Source: Hydrogenovibrio crunogenus (GTDB taxonomy: Bacteria; Pseudomonadota; Gammaproteobacteria; Thiomicrospirales; Thiomicrospiraceae). From it: a stretch of 64,000 bases of DNA. Location of the stretch: NCBI RefSeq assembly GCF_004786015.1, contig NZ_CP032096.1, forward strand, positions 2,294,001 through 2,358,000, given 5' to 3'. This document shows positions 1 to 7,497 of this stretch, in pieces. The notes under the pieces are model-generated. The model made no database searches. It worked only from the letters and a program-made list of their open reading frames with translations, and was not told the DNA's origin. Positions within the stretch are counted from its first letter, which is position 1. The number at the start of each line of letters is the position of its first letter. A program made the position numbers and the translations under genes.

Positions 1-321
1 ATCCAGGATTTCGGCAATGTCTTGCGCGCCCAAGTCTTTTGTCAATTCAGAAACATCAGACAGAGCCATTTCAGACATTAATGCGCTTCGGACATCATCA
101 CCAACCTCAGCCAGCACTTCGCCTTTCAAGTCTTCGGGAACACATACCCAAATCTTTTCCCGGTCGCTTGCGGGAAAAGATTCTAATAACAAAGCAATTT
201 CGGTATCGGGCAGATCAACAAAAAAATCACAAACGGCTGTTTGATCTTCCTGAGTTAATAAGGCTTGGAGCTGGACAAGTTTTTCTTCTGAGGAGAATGG
301 CGTTTCTTCATTCACAGTCAT
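1..321 (-). CDS. mgtE: Magnesium transporter MgtE, N-terminal part (runs off the window)
   Basis: Reading leftward from an ATG at 321, the frame stays open for all 107 codons to the window edge. The residues fit the intracellular MgtE N domain: short helical repeats with phrases such as LLLESFPASDREKIW, VPEDLKGEVLAEVGDDVR and LTKDLGAQDIAEILD. In characterised MgtE proteins this domain senses cytoplasmic Mg2+ and gates a dimeric membrane channel; the CBS and membrane domains would lie outside the window. AGAGATC just upstream can serve as ribosome binding site. A stand-alone MgtE-N-domain protein cannot be excluded because only the beginning is visible. Confidence 0.8.
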   Translation of the reverse strand, partial: MTVNEETPFSSEEKLVQLQALLTQEDQTAVCDFFVDLPDTEIALLLESFPASDREKIWVCVPEDLKGEVLAEVGDDVRSALMSEMALSDVSELTKDLGAQDIAEILD

Positions 322-653
322 AACGATCTCTTTTTCGGGTAAGTGAGCTCACCTCTGGCATTTTTATCATATTGAACCGACTATCAGGTTCTGAACTGCA
401 TCTTGATCATGAGGGAGATGTGCTTTATAACGGCCATTTTTCTAGGCCGCCCTCTTTATACCCTAATTACATCATAAACTAAAGGCATACCGCTCGGTTA
501 CACCACAAATAATTTGTGTTTTTTTACCTCCTTGACAAGAAATATCTTATAGTTAGAGTAGTAGGTAAGCGTCATTTAACTTGATTGAATTCCCTCAAGC
601 ATTTCAACAAGATGAACACCTCACTGAAACACAGAATTTAAAGAGAAATCCGT
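322..653. other. Intergenic region between mgtE and rimK
   Basis: No convincing gene in 332 bases. It holds the divergent start regions of mgtE and rimK. A candidate rimK promoter has TTGACA at 532-537 and TAGAGT at 554-559 (16-base spacer). A short imperfect palindrome (CACAAAT/ATTTGTG, about 503-517) followed by a T run lies upstream of it. Confidence 0.4.
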
Positions 654-1559
654 ATGAAAATCGCTATCTTATCCCGTAATGCCAAACTTTACTCAACCCG
701 TCGTTTAATTGAGGCGGCTGAAGAACGTGGTCATGAAGTTAGAGTCATTGACGCTTTACGCTGCTACATGAACATTTCGTCTAACCATCCACAGGTTCAC
801 TATAAAGGTGAAGTTCTGGACGGGTTTGATGCGATTATTCCAAGAATCGGCGCCTCCATTACATTCTACGGGACAGCGGTTTTAAGACAGTTTGAAATGA
901 TGGGCGTTTACCCATTGAATGAATCCGTAGCCATTTCTCGTTCTCGCGATAAGCTTCGAAGCTTGCAGCTATTATCTCGACGTGGTGTCGGCCTTCCGGT
1001 AACAGGGTTTGCCCATTCCCCTGATGATGTTAACGACTTACTGGAAACCGTTGGAGGCGCGCCTGTTGTGATTAAGTTACTTGAAGGCACACAAGGCGTG
1101 GGCGTGGTGTTAGCGGATACGCATTCAGCTGCCGAATCGGTTATCCAAGCTTTTAACGGGTTAAAAGCCAACATTCTGGTACAAGAATTCATTAAAGAGG
1201 CCCGAGGCGCGGACTTACGTTGTTTCGTCATTGGTGGCAAGGTTGTGGCTTCCATGAAGCGCCAAGCAAAAGATGGAGAGTTCCGTTCAAACCTACATCA
1301 AGGCGGATCAGCTTCGTTGGTTAGAATCACACCAGAAGAGCGTGCAACGGCGGTTAGGGCAGCCAAAATCATGGGACTGAATGTGTGTGGTGTCGATTTA
1401 CTCCGCTCTAACCATGGTCCCGTGGTAATGGAAGTGAACTCTTCCCCCGGTATTGAGGGCATTGAAACGGCCACACAAAAAGATATTGCGAGTCAAATTA
1501 TCGCGTTTATTGAAAAAAACGCTAAACCGCATAACACCAAAACCCGTGGTAAAGGCTAA
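654..1559 (+). CDS. rimK: RimK-type ATP-grasp amino-acid ligase
   Basis: 301 residues, the usual RimK length (about 300). RimK adds glutamates to the C-terminus of ribosomal protein S6 using ATP, and related enzymes make other glutamate conjugates. ATP-grasp landmarks are visible: [11 protein letters not shown] near residues 63-73, the glycine-rich [12 protein letters not shown] at 140-151, [14 protein letters not shown] at 176-189, and the metal-binding end [12 protein letters not shown] at 258-269. AAGAGAAA precedes the ATG by about 8 bases. It is followed 29 bases later by an AstE-like hydrolase and faces a RimB-like protease; the same three protein types accompany RimK in other gammaproteobacteria. 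The S6 substrate is family knowledge, not seen here. Confidence 0.92.
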   Translation: MKIAILSRNAKLYSTRRLIEAAEERGHEVRVIDALRCYMNISSNHPQVHYKGEVLDGFDAIIPRIGASITFYGTAVLRQFEMMGVYPLNESVAISRSRDKLRSLQLLSRRGVGLPVTGFAHSPDDVNDLLETVGGAPVVIKLLEGTQGVGVVLADTHSAAESVIQAFNGLKANILVQEFIKEARGADLRCFVIGGKVVASMKRQAKDGEFRSNLHQGGSASLVRITPEERATAVRAAKIMGLNVCGVDLLRSNHGPVVMEVNSSPGIEGIETATQKDIASQIIAFIEKNAKPHNTKTRGKG

Positions 1560-1588
1560 CCAATCGGAGTTTATTAGGAACGCACCTG

Positions 1589-2653
1589 ATGAAAAAAATT
1601 GCAAACCGTCCAATTAAAATCGGGCCAGAAACCATTCACCCCGGTGAACGCAAGACCGTCGATTTACAAGTTGGCAAACTCTATACCCACGGCGAACTCA
1701 ATATGCCGGTACAAGTCATTAATGGCAAACAAAAAGGGCCTACATTGTTTGTCAGCGCTGCGATTCACGGTGATGAATTGAATGGCGTCGAAATCATCCG
1801 ACGTCTAATGAAAGTCAAATCCCTCAACCGTTTAAAAGGCACGTTAATCGCGGTGCCGATTGTGAATTTATATGGATTCATTAACCAGAGCCGCTACTTG
1901 CCTGATCGGCGCGACCTCAACCGCAGTTTTCCCGGCTCCTCAAAAGGCTCCTTGGCAGGTCGCATGGCGAATTTATTTTTAAAAGAAATTGTGGCGCAAT
2001 GCTCACATGGCATTGATTTGCATACCGGCGCCATCAATCGTACCAACTTACCCCAAATTCGTGCCGACCTGGAAGACCCTCAAACCTTGGAAATGGCGAC
2101 GGCGTTCGGTGCACCTTTAATGATGAATGCCGCACTTCGACCCGGCTCTTTAAGGGTTTCAGCCGTAAAGAAAGGCATTCCAATTCTGTTGTATGAAGCG
2201 GGTGAAGCTCTCAGATTTGATGAATTTGGTATTCGTGCTGGCGTGAACGGTATTTTGAACGTAATGAAATCTTTAGACATGATTGCAAAAGGGCGTTCTA
2301 AAAAAACACCGATAAAGCCTGTGATTGCTCGATCAAGTTACTGGATTCGTGCACCACACAGTGGTATTTTCCGCTCTTTGGTCAACGATGGTGATCGCGT
2401 TCAAAAAGATAAAACCTTATTAGGCGTGGTCTCCGACCCCTTTGGTGAGGAGGAGTTTGAAATTTTCGCCAATGCCAGTGGCATTGTCATTGGTCAAATG
2501 GTCATGCCATTAGTGAATGAAGGTGAGGCGTTATATCATATCGCCCAATTTGCCCGTACTGACTTAGCTGAGGAACGTGTTGGTTCGTTTGCCGAAGACA
2601 TTCATGGAGATGACACGCTCCCCTACGATAATGACGATATTCCATCCATTTAA
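1589..2653 (+). CDS. Succinylglutamate desuccinylase/aspartoacylase family hydrolase
   Basis: 354 residues of the M14-like AstE/AspA zinc hydrolase family, which cleaves N-acyl or amide bonds of small amino-acid derivatives. The expected zinc ligands are present: His60 and Glu63 in AAIHGDELNGVE and His145 in HGIDLHTG, with an acidic LYEAGEALRFD segment near 201-211 where the catalytic glutamate is expected. Its C-terminal third (about 245-320) resembles the beta-rich domain of this family. It lies 29 bases after rimK and is probably co-transcribed, so it may process a RimK product; that link is inference. Its TAA stop overlaps the stop of the convergent gene within a TTAA. Confidence 0.85.
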   Translation: MKKIANRPIKIGPETIHPGERKTVDLQVGKLYTHGELNMPVQVINGKQKGPTLFVSAAIHGDELNGVEIIRRLMKVKSLNRLKGTLIAVPIVNLYGFINQSRYLPDRRDLNRSFPGSSKGSLAGRMANLFLKEIVAQCSHGIDLHTGAINRTNLPQIRADLEDPQTLEMATAFGAPLMMNAALRPGSLRVSAVKKGIPILLYEAGEALRFDEFGIRAGVNGILNVMKSLDMIAKGRSKKTPIKPVIARSSYWIRAPHSGIFRSLVNDGDRVQKDKTLLGVVSDPFGEEEFEIFANASGIVIGQMVMPLVNEGEALYHIAQFARTDLAEERVGSFAEDIHGDDTLPYDNDDIPSI

Positions 2654-3192
2654 GACGTTTTACGACTCACGGAACCGCATTTCGGTTCTGTTAAAAATTT
2701 CTGATTGGGGTTGATCAAAAACTTGCCTTCCATCGCAGAACGCCCAATTAACATTGGATAAGAAAAATGACCTCGGTCTACAAGATTGACCGGTACAGTT
2801 GTCAATTGCCCCGCCAAACAAATTGGCAGCTCAACGACTTCCCTTGCTTGCGTCCCTTTTGTCTTCGTTTTGATGTGCACAATCCGGAGAACCGGCTTTT
2901 GGATCGCAATACCATCTTGTGTTCTGAATTGTACCCAGGCCTGGTTGTTTTTAGTAAACCGATGAATCGAAACCGCATGTAAAGAAGAGCTGTCCGCACC
3001 GGAATCCACTTTGGCTTTAAGCGTCAAATTGTATTCAGGAATCGCCACTTTCTCGACCCAACCGGTGACGATAGGAGAAGTATCCGCCATTGCATTGACA
3101 GCAAAAACGCTTAAAAAAAGCACAAAACTTAACACTTTCAAACGGGATACATGTTTTATTGCATTCTTTTTTTCAAAGCTTTGATTACCCAT
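2650..3192 (-). CDS. RimB-like retropepsin-type protease, secreted (Zn_protease/PF05618 family)
   Basis: 180 residues from the ATG at 3192, chosen because AAAGGAAATGCC precedes it; the frame is open 14 codons further upstream but without a good binding site. A basic start and hydrophobic stretch (about 17-36, ending NAMA) look like a signal peptide, so the protein is probably periplasmic. The core carries KVDSGADSSSLHA, the DSG/DTG-type aspartic protease motif of this family (formerly annotated ATP-dependent zinc protease). In Pseudomonas the homologue RimB works with RimK. The gene converges on the rimK operon with overlapping stops and may act on glutamylated substrates. Confidence 0.8.
   Translation of the reverse strand: MGNQSFEKKNAIKHVSRLKVLSFVLFLSVFAVNAMADTSPIVTGWVEKVAIPEYNLTLKAKVDSGADSSSLHAVSIHRFTKNNQAWVQFRTQDGIAIQKPVLRIVHIKTKTKGTQAREVVELPICLAGQLTTVPVNLVDRGHFSYPMLIGRSAMEGKFLINPNQKFLTEPKCGSVSRKTS
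2672..2688. terminator. Weak hairpin at the convergent rimK/rimB ends
   Basis: GAACCG and CGGTTC pair across a 5-base loop, followed on the plus strand by TGTTAAAAATTT. It lies inside the 3' end of the RimB-like gene and could end transcription of the rimK operon. The T run is poor, so this is tentative. Confidence 0.3.
2935..2944. repeat. CCAGGCCTGG decamer (in rimB-like gene)
   Basis: Perfect palindrome, reading Gln-Ala-Trp in the gene. Same motif at 5638, 6604, 39315 and 53698. Confidence 0.9.
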
Positions 3193-3311
3193 GGCATTTC
3201 CTTTCGAAAATAATAAAATGAATATCGTATTCACTTCTTTTTATTTTAATACAAACCGTCTCTATACAATCTTAAAAAATCCTTTATTTTTTCAATTAGT
3301 TAAAGTTGTTT

Positions 3312-3340
3312 TTGTGTCTGGAAGGTTTTTGCCTTATAAT
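3312..3340 (+). promoter_or_regulatory. Candidate sigma-70 promoter for the thiamine operon
   Basis: TATAAT at 3335-3340 and a weak -35 (TTGTGT, 3312-3317) are 17 bases apart. The predicted start near 3347 lies about 25 bases before the TPP riboswitch, as expected for a leader transcript. Confidence 0.55.
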
Positions 3341-3371
3341 CCCGGCTCTTTATCGTATTTTGAATTATCGC

Positions 3372-3452
3372 CGAGGGGTGGCCATACGGCCTGAGATCCT
3401 AAATTGGGAACCCTTATAACCTGATCCAGTTAATACTGGCGTAGGAACAGGC
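3372..3452 (+). ncRNA. TPP riboswitch (THI element)
   Basis: All conserved blocks of the thiamine-pyrophosphate aptamer occur in order: GGGGTG at 3375-3380, CTGAGA at 3391-3396, ACCCTTATAACCTGATC from about 3409, the CCAGT/ACTGG helix and GCGTAGGAA up to about 3447. High TPP should turn the downstream genes off. It stands about 75 bases ahead of a TonB-dependent receptor, the arrangement known for outer-membrane thiamine importers. Confidence 0.95.
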
Positions 3453-3496
3453 TGCAACTCGACTTTGTTTTCTCCAAAGAACCGATTCCTGCCCTG

Positions 3497-3520
3497 TCCT
3501 TTTTGGTTAACTAAAAAGGA
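3497..3520 (+). promoter_or_regulatory. Hairpin that can hide the ribosome binding site (riboswitch output)
   Basis: TCCTTTTT (3497-3504) pairs perfectly with AAAAAGGA (3513-3520), which contains the AAGGA binding site 8 bases before the ATG at 3528. The upstream CCTGCCCTG can instead face the aptamer's 3' side (AACAGGCTGC). The layout suggests translational rather than transcriptional control; the switching model is inference. Confidence 0.7.
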
Positions 3521-3527
3521 ATGAATT

Positions 3528-5621
3528 ATGACTCCTAAAACACCCTTTAAGCCTTTTGCTTATTCCATAGCCCCAACCTTATTATTGAGCTTATTGCATA
3601 GCCCACTTGCCTTATCAGATGATACCGTTGTATTGGCTCCGGTTAAAGTCGAGGCCGACCTAAGACAATCTCAAGCGGAAGATATGCCGGTAAGCATCAC
3701 GGTGATGGATTCTACTGAACTACAAGATGCGGGCGCAACCCACACAGATGACGTTCTATTAAGCGCCCCGAACGTTAACGTTTCAAATCAGAATGCACGC
3801 GTCAAACACATTCAAGTACGCGGCATGGGCGAGCGAGACGAATATACCGGCGCACCAAATGCCAGTGTTGGGCTTGCTATTGATGACATCGATTTCAGTG
3901 GGCTGGGCGGCATTGGCAATTTATTTGACGTACAACAAGTTGAAATCTTACGCGGCCCTCAAAATACGCGTTATGGGCAAAGTGCCATTGGCGGACTGAT
4001 TAACATTCAAAGCAACGATCCGACCCCTTATCGCGAAAGCCTCGTTGAAACCAGCATTGGGCAGTATGGCCATAAAGAACTTGGCGTCATGACAAGTGGT
4101 CCAGTGAGCGATAAGAAAGAGGCCACACAATACCGTATCGCGGTTTTTAAACACCAAAGTGATGGGTTTTATCAAAATGAGACCCTGAACCGCAAAGACA
4201 CTAACGGTAAAGACGAGTTGACGTTGCGTGGTAAGTTGCGCATGTTCGCTACCGCGAACACCACGGTCGATTTAACATTACTACACGCCGATTTTAATGA
4301 TGGCTATGACGCTTGGTCTCGCGACAATACCTTTACCACACGTTCTAACCAACCCGGAAACGACAACCAATTGTCGAATGCCGCTTCAATGAAAGTGACC
4401 TATGAAGGCAATACGGCTTACAACGTGATTTCCACAACCAGCCTCTCAAACACAGACGCACTTTATAATTACGATGGTGACTGGCTGGCCAAAGCGGAAC
4501 AGTTTTATGAAAACCAAAAGCACCGTCGTCATATGTCACAAGACTTACGCTTCCAATCGAAAGAATCAGCGCGTATTTTTAATAACTCAACCGATTGGTT
4601 AATAGGGGCTTATGCTTCCAATATGGATGAAAGTAACTACTCTGATAACTATTACGCCGGTTCAACAGAGTTGATTGACAGTGACTTTAACCACCAAAAA
4701 CTGGCCGTTTACTCACAGCTGGACCAACATGTGAGCTCAAAGCAAACAATGACTTATGGGCTACGTGTCGAACATAATCGACAAACCTTCAAACAAACGA
4801 AAAAAACCTATTCCGACCAAACCCTAACCGATGATTTTTCACCGGATGAAACGCTTTGGGGAGGGTCAATTCATTACAAATATCGTTACAACCCGAACCA
4901 TATGGCTTTTGCCGGAGTTACACGAGGCTATAAAGCGGGCGGGTTCAATGCAGGTAGTGGTGCCAGTACCAACGTCACTTATGATGCTGAAACCTTATTA
5001 AATTATGAAGTTGGGTTAAAATCGAATTATCTGAATAACCGTTTGCAAACCGCCACCACGGTTTTTTATATGGACCGAAACAATCCACAATTTGACGGTT
5101 ATTCGTACGACAGTGCCGGAGAGTGGATTTTCTATAAAGAAAATCTGGATGCGGCTCAAAACTATGGTCTGGAAACCTCGTTTGACTGGCAAGCGACTTA
5201 TGCCTGGCAGCTGTTCGGTTCGTTAGGCTTACTCTTTACCGAAGTGGAAGGGACGCCAGCAAACAGCAACTTTACTATGTCTGGCAGAGATCAAGCGCAT
5301 GCCCCGAACTATCAGTTCCACCTGGGTACACAATATCGCGCTGCCAACGGTTTTTTTGCCCGTACCGAAGTGCGAGGAATGGACAGTTACTATTTTGACA
5401 ATGTCAACGATGGAAAAACGGGGGCGTATCAAATCATTAATGCCCGCATTGGATATGAAGCGAAAGACTGGGAAACCTATGTTTGGGGGAACAACTTAAC
5501 CGATGAGCGTTATGCCACCCGAGGCTTCAAGTTTGACCATTATGACGGCGATGGCGTACAAGAATACATTCGTTTAGGCGATCCGCGTCAATTTGGCGCG
5601 ACCTTGCGAATTCACTTCTAA
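3528..5621 (+). CDS. TonB-dependent outer-membrane receptor, probably for thiamine
   Basis: 697 residues, normal for the family. A signal peptide (hydrophobic about 13-30) is followed by a TonB-box-like TVVLAPVKVEA, a plug domain with LRGPQNTRYGQSAIGG, and a long beta-rich barrel ending in aromatic residues (GATLRIHF), typical for outer-membrane insertion. TonB receptors take up scarce molecules using inner-membrane energy. The TPP riboswitch upstream and the YkoF-like and PnuT-like genes downstream make thiamine, or a precursor, the likely substrate. Start chosen for the AAGGA at 3516-3520. The substrate rests on context only. Confidence 0.88.
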   Translation: MTPKTPFKPFAYSIAPTLLLSLLHSPLALSDDTVVLAPVKVEADLRQSQAEDMPVSITVMDSTELQDAGATHTDDVLLSAPNVNVSNQNARVKHIQVRGMGERDEYTGAPNASVGLAIDDIDFSGLGGIGNLFDVQQVEILRGPQNTRYGQSAIGGLINIQSNDPTPYRESLVETSIGQYGHKELGVMTSGPVSDKKEATQYRIAVFKHQSDGFYQNETLNRKDTNGKDELTLRGKLRMFATANTTVDLTLLHADFNDGYDAWSRDNTFTTRSNQPGNDNQLSNAASMKVTYEGNTAYNVISTTSLSNTDALYNYDGDWLAKAEQFYENQKHRRHMSQDLRFQSKESARIFNNSTDWLIGAYASNMDESNYSDNYYAGSTELIDSDFNHQKLAVYSQLDQHVSSKQTMTYGLRVEHNRQTFKQTKKTYSDQTLTDDFSPDETLWGGSIHYKYRYNPNHMAFAGVTRGYKAGGFNAGSGASTNVTYDAETLLNYEVGLKSNYLNNRLQTATTVFYMDRNNPQFDGYSYDSAGEWIFYKENLDAAQNYGLETSFDWQATYAWQLFGSLGLLFTEVEGTPANSNFTMSGRDQAHAPNYQFHLGTQYRAANGFFARTEVRGMDSYYFDNVNDGKTGAYQIINARIGYEAKDWETYVWGNNLTDERYATRGFKFDHYDGDGVQEYIRLGDPRQFGATLRIHF

Positions 5622-5629
5622 ACGATTCA

Positions 5630-5655
5630 AAAAATGGCCAGGCCTGGCCATTTTT
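5630..5655 (+). terminator. Perfect palindromic terminator after the receptor gene
   Basis: A 26-base uninterrupted palindrome (13-base arms, A-run, GGCC-rich core, T-run) begins 9 bases after the receptor stop. It fits a factor-independent terminator working in both directions and would lower expression of the ykoF- and pnuT-like genes relative to the receptor. Its core contains CCAGGCCTGG, the decamer that recurs across the window. Confidence 0.8.
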
Positions 5656-5680
5656 AACGGCTATTAATAAAGGACTGCCT

Positions 5681-5956
5681 ATGTTAGCGTCTATTGACAT
5701 CAGTATGTACCCATTACAGGAACAATACTGTCAGCCCATTTTATACTTTATTGCTTCACTGGAAAGACATGAATCTATTCGTATCGAGAAAAATGCCATG
5801 AGCACACAAATCTTCGGTGATTATCGTATTTTAATGGCGGCTCTGACAGAGGATATCGAACAGGTTTTGCAACAAAATCCCAAAACCATTTTTGTTTTAA
5901 AGTTACTCGGGACAGATCGTTCAAAAGCGGACATTGAGCACTGTGGAAACGCCTAA
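5681..5956 (+). CDS. YkoF-like thiamine/HMP-binding protein
   Basis: 91 residues resembling one domain of YkoF and the related thiamine-binding MTH1187 family, ferredoxin-like alpha/beta proteins. Typical parts are the first strand ASIDISMYPL, the helix before SIRIEKNAMSTQIFGDY, and the final strand TIFVLKLLG. YkoF binds thiamine or hydroxymethylpyrimidine. AAAGGA lies 9 bases before the ATG. There is no signal peptide, so it is probably cytoplasmic. It overlaps the permease start and belongs to the riboswitch operon. Function follows from fold resemblance plus context. Confidence 0.75.
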   Translation: MLASIDISMYPLQEQYCQPILYFIASLERHESIRIEKNAMSTQIFGDYRILMAALTEDIEQVLQQNPKTIFVLKLLGTDRSKADIEHCGNA

Positions 5957-6566
5957 CCTTTTTGCTGACGTCTTGGCCTCTATCCTAGCGTTATCTGGCT
6001 GGGAAGCGCTTGCCACCCTTCTAGGCATTGGCTATATTCTTTTCGCGATTAAGCAATCCATCTGGGCGTGGCCATGTGCTTTTTTCAGTACCTTTATTTA
6101 CACATTATTGTTTTGGGATGGACAACTTCCACTTCAATCGGTTCTCAACGCCTACTACCTAGTCATGGCGATTTATGGCTTTTGGCTTTGGAAAAAGCCC
6201 ATTCAGTCGGACAAAGCGATTCACGTCCACACAAAACCCATTGCTTTTCATCTGGGGTTTTTAGTCATCGGTACAATTTTAACTGTGACAATCGGCTTTT
6301 ACATGCAGCAAGGAGACTATTCTCGTGCGCCTTTTTTAGATGCAGGCGTTATGGTTTTTTCAGTGATGAACACTTACCTGATGGCACGAAAAGTCTTGGA
6401 GAATTGGCTTTATTGGCTGGTGATTAACAGCGCGGCGATTGTTTTGTACTGGCAAAGCGGATTTTATTTTACGATTTTGATGTTTATCTTATACTTTGGT
6501 CTCGCCATTGCAGGTTATCGTGCATGGCGTCAAGACTGGATTACACGCCAAATAGCGCACGGATAG
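5934..6566 (+). CDS. pnuT: PnuC/PnuT-family vitamin permease (thiamine)
   Basis: 210 residues with about seven hydrophobic segments and PnuC-family patterns: WEALATLLGIGYILFA near the start and YYLVMAIYGFWLWKK near 75-90. PnuC transports nicotinamide riboside, while PnuT members linked to TPP riboswitches carry thiamine. The frame can start at a TTG (5934), overlapping the previous gene by 23 bases, or a GTG at 5943; neither has a strong binding site, suggesting translational coupling. Together with the TonB receptor it would complete thiamine import across both membranes. The substrate is inferred from the operon. Confidence 0.82.
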   Translation: MSTVETPNLFADVLASILALSGWEALATLLGIGYILFAIKQSIWAWPCAFFSTFIYTLLFWDGQLPLQSVLNAYYLVMAIYGFWLWKKPIQSDKAIHVHTKPIAFHLGFLVIGTILTVTIGFYMQQGDYSRAPFLDAGVMVFSVMNTYLMARKVLENWLYWLVINSAAIVLYWQSGFYFTILMFILYFGLAIAGYRAWRQDWITRQIAHG

Positions 6567-6576
6567 GGGAACGTAT

Positions 6577-7476
6577 TCAAACAAAAAGCGCTGGATAATC
6601 TCGCCAGGCCTGGTAGTTTTTTTCTCCCAGCACATTCATTAAAAACAACATCACACGATACACAGATCGAACCGCGCCAATCTCAGGAATGGCTCGATGA
6701 CGTTCATATTCCGCACAAAATAGCTGAGCCTGCTCAGGCTTTAGCAAATACTCCAGAAGTACCCAGTCAAGCTCAACCGGACCAAACACCAATGCGTCCA
6801 AATCGGTTAATCCGGTTAAAGCGTTCTCTTGTTGCAAAAACTGATCCCACCTCAAATCCGGCATAATCACCCCAAATTCAGAGGGTTGAAAGCGGGCATC
6901 GATTTGACCAAGCAACGCTTCTTGTTCAGTGGAATTCAATAGAGGATGAACGCTCAGTAATTGTGTTAATTGCTGCTTTACATGCTGAGGCCACGACGGT
7001 TTCGTTTCTGTTTTTGTTTTGCCAAAAATATAACCAAATTGATCGGATTCAACTTGATGTAAACAGGCCAAGTGTTCAGCTAATTGTCGCACCATTTGAG
7101 AAGTGACCAGCTCAGACTGTACAGACTGACCAGGTAGAAAATCTGTTTTGATTGCCCAAATGGACTCGTTTGGCACAACCAGCGTCTGCAGTAATGCGGG
7201 GATTTCAAGGGGAGAATATTGTGCAATCAAAGGGTAAAGCGAGTCAAAGTGTTGCAACTGCTGTTTTAAATGAACCCCGAAAAATTCGGCCATCCCTTGC
7301 CAGAAAGGGGAATCTTCAGCCGATTGCGAGTTGAGAGCTTTAATGACTTCTTTTTGGCTCGCCGTTTCATGCAAAAAAATCGTATGACTGCTATCATCGT
7401 ACAGGCTGGGAATTTGTTCGAATGAGCGCGTCTCCGCATTCGAAAAATAAGGTTTCAATCTAGGTATAGAATGCAA
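6577..7476 (-). CDS. APH-fold (aminoglycoside phosphotransferase-like) protein beside the thiamine genes
   Basis: 299 residues. The C-terminal half has an APH/choline-kinase pattern: an acidic catalytic-loop-like segment VIMPDLRWDQFLQQ, then LTGLTDLDALVFGPVELDWVLLEYLL where the family has its metal-binding IDW/IDFE. The usual HGDxxxxN catalytic loop is altered: the His is absent and the Asn position is changed. It converges on pnuT with an 10-base gap and could be a thiamine-kinase relative (such as ThiK) or a degenerate kinase. The N-terminal 100 residues are not recognisable. Substrate unknown. Confidence 0.55.
   Translation of the reverse strand: MHSIPRLKPYFSNAETRSFEQIPSLYDDSSHTIFLHETASQKEVIKALNSQSAEDSPFWQGMAEFFGVHLKQQLQHFDSLYPLIAQYSPLEIPALLQTLVVPNESIWAIKTDFLPGQSVQSELVTSQMVRQLAEHLACLHQVESDQFGYIFGKTKTETKPSWPQHVKQQLTQLLSVHPLLNSTEQEALLGQIDARFQPSEFGVIMPDLRWDQFLQQENALTGLTDLDALVFGPVELDWVLLEYLLKPEQAQLFCAEYERHRAIPEIGAVRSVYRVMLFLMNVLGEKNYQAWRDYPALFV
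6604..6613. repeat. CCAGGCCTGG decamer (in APH-fold gene)
   Basis: Perfect palindrome, reading Gln-Ala-Trp near the C-terminus of the gene. Confidence 0.9.
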
Positions 7477-7497
7477 CTTTACACTCCGTCAGCCATG

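Noticed and set aside
1-323. Plus-strand frames at 17-244 and 39-323
   Set aside because: They are shadows of the minus-strand mgtE frame, which has a clear domain pattern and a ribosome binding site.
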